From contig JAFDCW010000139.1 of the NCBI GenBank assembly GCA_019312705.1, forward strand, positions 1 through 8,319: a DNA stretch of 8,319 nucleotides. Direction: 5' to 3'. Positions 5,339-8,319 of the stretch are shown piece after piece. The notes beneath the pieces were generated by a model that worked only from the letters and a program-made list of their open reading frames with translations, did no database searches and had not been told where the DNA came from. This DNA comes from Deltaproteobacteria bacterium. GTDB taxonomy: Bacteria > Myxococcota > Polyangia > Polyangiales > B10-G4. Made by a program: the position numbers and the translations under genes. Position 1 is the first letter of the stretch. Every line of letters begins with the position of its first letter.

Positions 5339-6439
5339 ATGATGGCGACGCGGCGGATGACGGAGCTCGAGGCGGGCGACGTGCTCGGCGAGCGGTTCCG
5401 CATCGAACGCTTCCTCGGCAAGGGCGGCATGGCCACCGTGCTCGCGGCGACGGACCTGGAAACGGGGCGGCGAGTCGCCCTCAAGGTCATGCGTTCGATG
5501 CATTCGGGAGATCAGACCTTGCTCGAGCGCTTTCGCCGGGAAGCCGAGGTCCTCCGGAAGATCGACCACCACGCGGTCGTCGGCGTCGAGGACGCGGGGG
5601 AGCTCCCGGGCGGGAACTTCTTCATCGCCCTCGAGCTCCTCGAAGGCGAGACCTTGAAGCGCTTCGTCTCGCGCGAGATCCGCGTCCCCCTTCCCCTGCT
5701 GGTGCCGGTGGTCGAAGGCCTCTCGGGCGCCCTGACTGCGGCCCACGCGGCCGGCGTCGTTCATCGAGACATCAAGCCGTCCAACATCTTCCTCCCGGCG
5801 GGGCCCGAAAAGAGCCTCTCGCTACGAGACTCGGCGTCGTTGGTGAAGCTGGTCGACTTCGGGGTGGCGAAGATCGCCGGGGCCGCAAAGCTCACCATCA
5901 CCGGCGGTTCCGTCGGCACCTTCAAGTACATGTCCCCGGAGCAGCTCCGCGGCACTGGCGACGTGGATCACCGCGCAGACATCTACGCCCTCGGCGTGGT
6001 CGCCTATGAGGCGCTCTCGGGAGAACACCCCTTTGCGTCGGACAAAACGCGGCAGGAGGTCGTGCAGATGATCCTCAACGGCGACTACCCCCGGCTCCGG
6101 AAGCGCCGGCCGGAGCTGCCGAAGAGCGTCGCGCTGGTGGTCGCCAAAGCGATGCACCACGAGCGCGGGCTCCGGTACCAAACCGCCGAGGAGTTCAGCC
6201 GGGACTTCACCCGCGCAGTGTTCGAGTTCCTGTCCCGCCCGACGCGCCCCGCTCCGACGACGGAGGCGGACCCGTTGCTGCATTCGGGGCGACCGACGAT
6301 GCCCGCGAAGGTCACGCACGACACACAACCTCCCGACGACCTCCCGGCGTCTGCCCTGCACCGGCCACGCGCCCTCCTCGGTTGGCTCGTGGCCGCGGTG
6401 GTGATCGCGGCGGCCGCCGCGGCGCTGTGGGCGATCTGA
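5339..6439 (+). CDS. Membrane-anchored eukaryotic-like Ser/Thr protein kinase
   Basis: A Hanks-type kinase of 366 residues that should phosphorylate Ser/Thr on cytoplasmic proteins. The catalytic domain spans about 20-295. It has the glycine loop LGKGGMATV (26-34), ATP-binding Lys49, C-helix Glu68, the catalytic loop HRDIKPSN (142-149, Asp144), DFG (173-175), an activation segment with Thr186, Thr188, Ser191 and Thr194, and MSPEQ (198-202, APE-like). All catalytic residues are intact and it is an RD kinase, so activation-loop phosphorylation is expected. A Pro/Thr-rich linker follows, then a hydrophobic helix (345-366) that runs to the last residue, leaving no PASTA or other external sensor domain. 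Three ATGs are possible (5339, 5342, 5357); all keep the domain. The gene is divergent from gshB and 54 bp upstream of the gamma-glutamyltransferase, possibly partly co-transcribed with it. Targets are unknown. Confidence 0.95.
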   Translation: MMATRRMTELEAGDVLGERFRIERFLGKGGMATVLAATDLETGRRVALKVMRSMHSGDQTLLERFRREAEVLRKIDHHAVVGVEDAGELPGGNFFIALELLEGETLKRFVSREIRVPLPLLVPVVEGLSGALTAAHAAGVVHRDIKPSNIFLPAGPEKSLSLRDSASLVKLVDFGVAKIAGAAKLTITGGSVGTFKYMSPEQLRGTGDVDHRADIYALGVVAYEALSGEHPFASDKTRQEVVQMILNGDYPRLRKRRPELPKSVALVVAKAMHHERGLRYQTAEEFSRDFTRAVFEFLSRPTRPAPTTEADPLLHSGRPTMPAKVTHDTQPPDDLPASALHRPRALLGWLVAAVVIAAAAAALWAI

Positions 6440-6479
6440 GCTCACACCGGCGTAGTCCCTCCCCCTGCCCTTTGTCGTG

Positions 6480-6485
6480 TAGGGT
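6480..6485 (+). promoter_or_regulatory. -10-like or Shine-Dalgarno-like TAGGGT before the gamma-glutamyltransferase
   Basis: TAGGGT ends exactly eight bases before ATG 6494, the same spacing as the gshB -10 element. It can be read as a weak -10 of a leaderless gene or, through AGGG, as a weak ribosome site on a transcript from the kinase. No -35 hexamer is visible. Confidence 0.3.
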
Positions 6486-6493
6486 TTCGCCCC

Positions 6494-8269
6494 ATGGAAC
6501 GCAGCCTTCCGCGCACCGCCTTCGCCTTCGCCTTCGCCTCCCTCGCCGGGCTACTGCTCGGCAGCACCGGCGACTCCGTCCAGGACGAGACCCAGAGCGC
6601 CCCCACAGGCAATCCGACCCGCGGCGCGTACGAGCGCTTTGCGGTGGCGTCGGACCACAGCCTCGCGTCGAACGCCGGCGTCGAGGTGCTTCGGGCCGGG
6701 GGCAACGCCGCCGACGCCGCGGCGGCCACCATGCTGGCCCTCGGGGTCGTCAATCCGCAGTCGAGCGGCATGGGCGGAGGAGGCTTCGCCGTTTACTATG
6801 ACGCCGAGAGCGGCACGACGACCTTCCTCGACTTCCGCGAAGCCGCCCCGGCGGCCGCTACCCCGGACATGTTCGCGGACAACGAGCCCACCGACGAGCT
6901 CGGGGGCCGGCCCTCGCAGGTCGGCGGCCTCGCGAGCGGCGTGCCCGGGGAGCCGGCCGGCATCGCCGAACTGGTTCGACGTTTTGGGCAGAAGCCCCTC
7001 AGTGTGGCGGCTGCCCCGGCGGTGCGCCTGGCGCGCGACGGCTTCGATGCTCAGGCGGCCCTCGCCGGGGCGAGCGTTTACGCGGTGGACCACCTGCGCC
7101 GAGACCCCGCCATGCGCCGGTGGATAGCGGAAGGGGCAGACGGCATCGCCTTGGGTCAACGCATTCGTCGCCCCGAGCTCGCCCGAACCCTCACCGCCTT
7201 CGGCCGAAGCGGGCACGACGCCATCTACCGAGGCCGCATCGCCCGGGAGATCGTCCGGGCAAACAACCGCAACGGAGGCAACATGACGATGGAGGACCTC
7301 GCGAGTTACCGGGTCCTCGAACGCCCCGCGCTCTCCGTCGACGCCCTCGGCTTCCGGTGGGTCACGGCCCCGCCCCCGAGCGCCGGCGGCTACACCCTGC
7401 TCGCGAGTCTGGCGCTCCTCGACCGTTGGGTCCCCGAAGCCCGACGCCAGGAGGCAGGCGCGCCGCTGATGCACGCCCTCGCCGAATCGTGGAAAGGCCC
7501 CTTCTGGGACCGCGCCTCGTACTTCGGTGACCCGAGCTTCGTCGACGTGCCGGTAGACGCTTTGCTCGCCAGCGAGCGCGTCGATCGCCGGGCCGCCGCC
7601 TATCGGCGCCAGGTCGCCACCCCCGCGGACGTCTACGCGATGCCGCTCCCGGATAGGCCCGCGGCGGCCCCGGCGCCCCCGGAAGAGCACGGCACCTCCC
7701 ACCTTTCCGTCATCGACGAAGCGGGCAACGTCGCCGCGATCACGACCACGGTGAACCTCTACTTCGGAGCCCGGTACACCGCCGCCGGCATGGTGATGAA
7801 CGACGAGATGGACGACTTCGCGAGCTCCGTCGGCGTGTCCAACGCCTTCGGCCTCCCCGGCGGCGCGCCGAATCTGCCCGGTCCCGGCCACCGCCCGGTG
7901 TCCTCGATGACTCCCACCATCGTCTTCGACGCCGACGGCCCGGTCCTGGCGATCGGCGCTTCGGGGGGCAGCCGCATCGTCACCGCCACCGAACAGGTCG
8001 CCTGGCACACCCTGGTCCGTGGCCTCGACCCCTACGACGCCCTCAACCACCCGCGAGTGCACCACCAGGGATTCCCGAACGTCTTACGCACGGAAGAATC
8101 CCACCCCCAGGGGGACCAGGTCCTCGCGGGCCTCGGCGACCGTGGGCACCCCCGAGAAACCGCACGCCACAGCGCCGTGGTTCAGCTCATCCGGGTCAAC
8201 CGCGGCGAAGGCCCGCGCCTCATCGCGGTGAGCGACCCACGCAAGGGCGGGCAGCCCGCCGGGGAGTGA
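6494..8269 (+). CDS. ggt: Gamma-glutamyltransferase / glutathione hydrolase precursor
   Basis: This enzyme cleaves the gamma-glutamyl bond of glutathione and related compounds, releasing glutamate or passing it to an acceptor. It is an N-terminal-nucleophile hydrolase that self-cleaves into large and small subunits. The 591-residue precursor matches the family's usual length (about 580). A Sec-type signal (MERSLPR, then a hydrophobic run to about residue 23, no lipobox Cys) predicts a periplasmic or secreted enzyme. Substrate-binding Arg115 lies in FLDFRE. The cleavage site and nucleophile are Thr401 in the TSHLSV signature, with Asn421, Glu438 and Asp441 (MNDEMDDF) at positions that bind the glutamate in known enzymes. 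Ser470-Ser471 (PVSSM) and Gly491-Gly492 (GGSR) complete the active site. The lid-loop region is present, as in the E. coli enzyme. ATG 6494 is the only start that includes the signal peptide. Confidence 0.96.
   Translation: MERSLPRTAFAFAFASLAGLLLGSTGDSVQDETQSAPTGNPTRGAYERFAVASDHSLASNAGVEVLRAGGNAADAAAATMLALGVVNPQSSGMGGGGFAVYYDAESGTTTFLDFREAAPAAATPDMFADNEPTDELGGRPSQVGGLASGVPGEPAGIAELVRRFGQKPLSVAAAPAVRLARDGFDAQAALAGASVYAVDHLRRDPAMRRWIAEGADGIALGQRIRRPELARTLTAFGRSGHDAIYRGRIAREIVRANNRNGGNMTMEDLASYRVLERPALSVDALGFRWVTAPPPSAGGYTLLASLALLDRWVPEARRQEAGAPLMHALAESWKGPFWDRASYFGDPSFVDVPVDALLASERVDRRAAAYRRQVATPADVYAMPLPDRPAAAPAPPEEHGTSHLSVIDEAGNVAAITTTVNLYFGARYTAAGMVMNDEMDDFASSVGVSNAFGLPGGAPNLPGPGHRPVSSMTPTIVFDADGPVLAIGASGGSRIVTATEQVAWHTLVRGLDPYDALNHPRVHHQGFPNVLRTEESHPQGDQVLAGLGDRGHPRETARHSAVVQLIRVNRGEGPRLIAVSDPRKGGQPAGE
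6521..6538 (+). repeat. Three tandem TTCGCC units in the ggt signal-peptide region
   Basis: Three perfect copies of TTCGCC encode the FAFAFA part of the hydrophobic core. The unit is six bases, so gain or loss would change signal-peptide length without a frameshift. It is a short array that may be chance codon reuse. Confidence 0.5.
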
Positions 8270-8271
8270 AC

Positions 8272-8290
8272 CTCGCGCCGGGGGGGCGAG
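8272..8290. terminator. Weak GC hairpin between ggt and the right-edge gene
   Basis: CTCGC (8272-8276) and GCGAG (8286-8290) can pair, with two further C-G pairs after a bulge and a G-rich loop. There is no T-run in either direction. It lies between two apparently convergent genes, where a terminator would be expected, but the structure alone is not convincing. Confidence 0.25.
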
Positions 8291-8296
8291 ACCGCT

Positions 8297-8319
8297 CTAC
8301 TGGCCCTTCTCGGCGAGCC
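8297..8319 (-). CDS. Possible C-terminus of a minus-strand gene cut by the window edge
   Basis: Read on the minus strand, the last bases spell LAEKGQ followed by TAG (8299-8297), with every visible codon ending in G or C as in the other genes here. The plus strand has no start codon in this stretch. This would make a gene convergent with ggt. Six codons are too few to name a product or exclude chance. Confidence 0.35.

Noticed and set aside
5281..5490. 70-residue N-terminal extension of gshB
   Set aside because: It overlaps the start of the divergent kinase, is Arg/Ser-rich and has no counterpart in GshB proteins, whose N-terminus matches residues from ATG 5280.
6551..8065. Long minus-strand frame of 504 codons
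   Set aside because: It lies wholly opposite the well-supported ggt gene; its product is Gly/Arg/Val/Glu-rich with no recognisable domain, as expected for antisense of high-GC coding DNA.
1..8319. Mobile element, CRISPR array, tRNA or rRNA
   Set aside because: No transposase or integrase, no regularly spaced direct repeats with spacers, and no tRNA-like cloverleaf or rRNA core was seen; gaps between genes are short and ordinary.

Overview
The window is high-GC bacterial DNA with a strong G/C bias at third codon positions. It most resembles a Myxococcota (Deltaproteobacteria-type) genome. The grounds are a DUF2330 envelope protein, a lipoprotein with an Asp/Gly-rich linker after its lipidated Cys, and a eukaryotic-like Ser/Thr kinase. 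This placement rests on gene content and style, not on a marker gene.

Layout from left to right: (1) the 3' part of a DUF2330 protein with a C-terminal membrane helix (+, cut by the window edge); (2) a stand-alone AMP-forming acyl-CoA ligase (+, ATG 1149); (3) an unrecognised Cys-containing lipoprotein (+, ending 3885); (4) an 80-residue, extremely acidic lipoprotein (+, 4014-4256) followed by a textbook rho-independent terminator; (5) prokaryotic glutathione synthetase gshB (-, 4315-5280), convergent with gene 4; (6) a Ser/Thr protein kinase ending in a C-terminal membrane helix (+, 5339-6439), divergent from gshB across about 58 bp; (7) a gamma-glutamyltransferase (+, 6494-8269); (8) possibly the last codons of a minus-strand gene leaving the window on the right. 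The window is densely coding; no gap exceeds 150 bp.

The clearest functional grouping is on the right: glutathione synthesis (gshB) and extracytoplasmic glutathione cleavage (ggt) flank a membrane-anchored kinase, and gshB and the kinase share a compact divergent promoter region. The left half looks like unrelated single genes, several of them for envelope proteins. No mobile element, CRISPR array, rRNA or tRNA was seen.

Across the window, -10-like hexamers lie only 6 to 8 bases before a plausible start codon at four genes (lipoprotein GTG 2788, gshB, kinase, ggt). This suggests leaderless transcripts. The acyl-CoA ligase and the acidic lipoprotein instead have 5' leaders with Shine-Dalgarno sites. 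I see no convincing new multi-gene system. The items most worth a second look are the acidic lipoprotein, the shared gshB/kinase promoter, the tail-anchored kinase next to glutathione genes, and the unrecognised lipoprotein.
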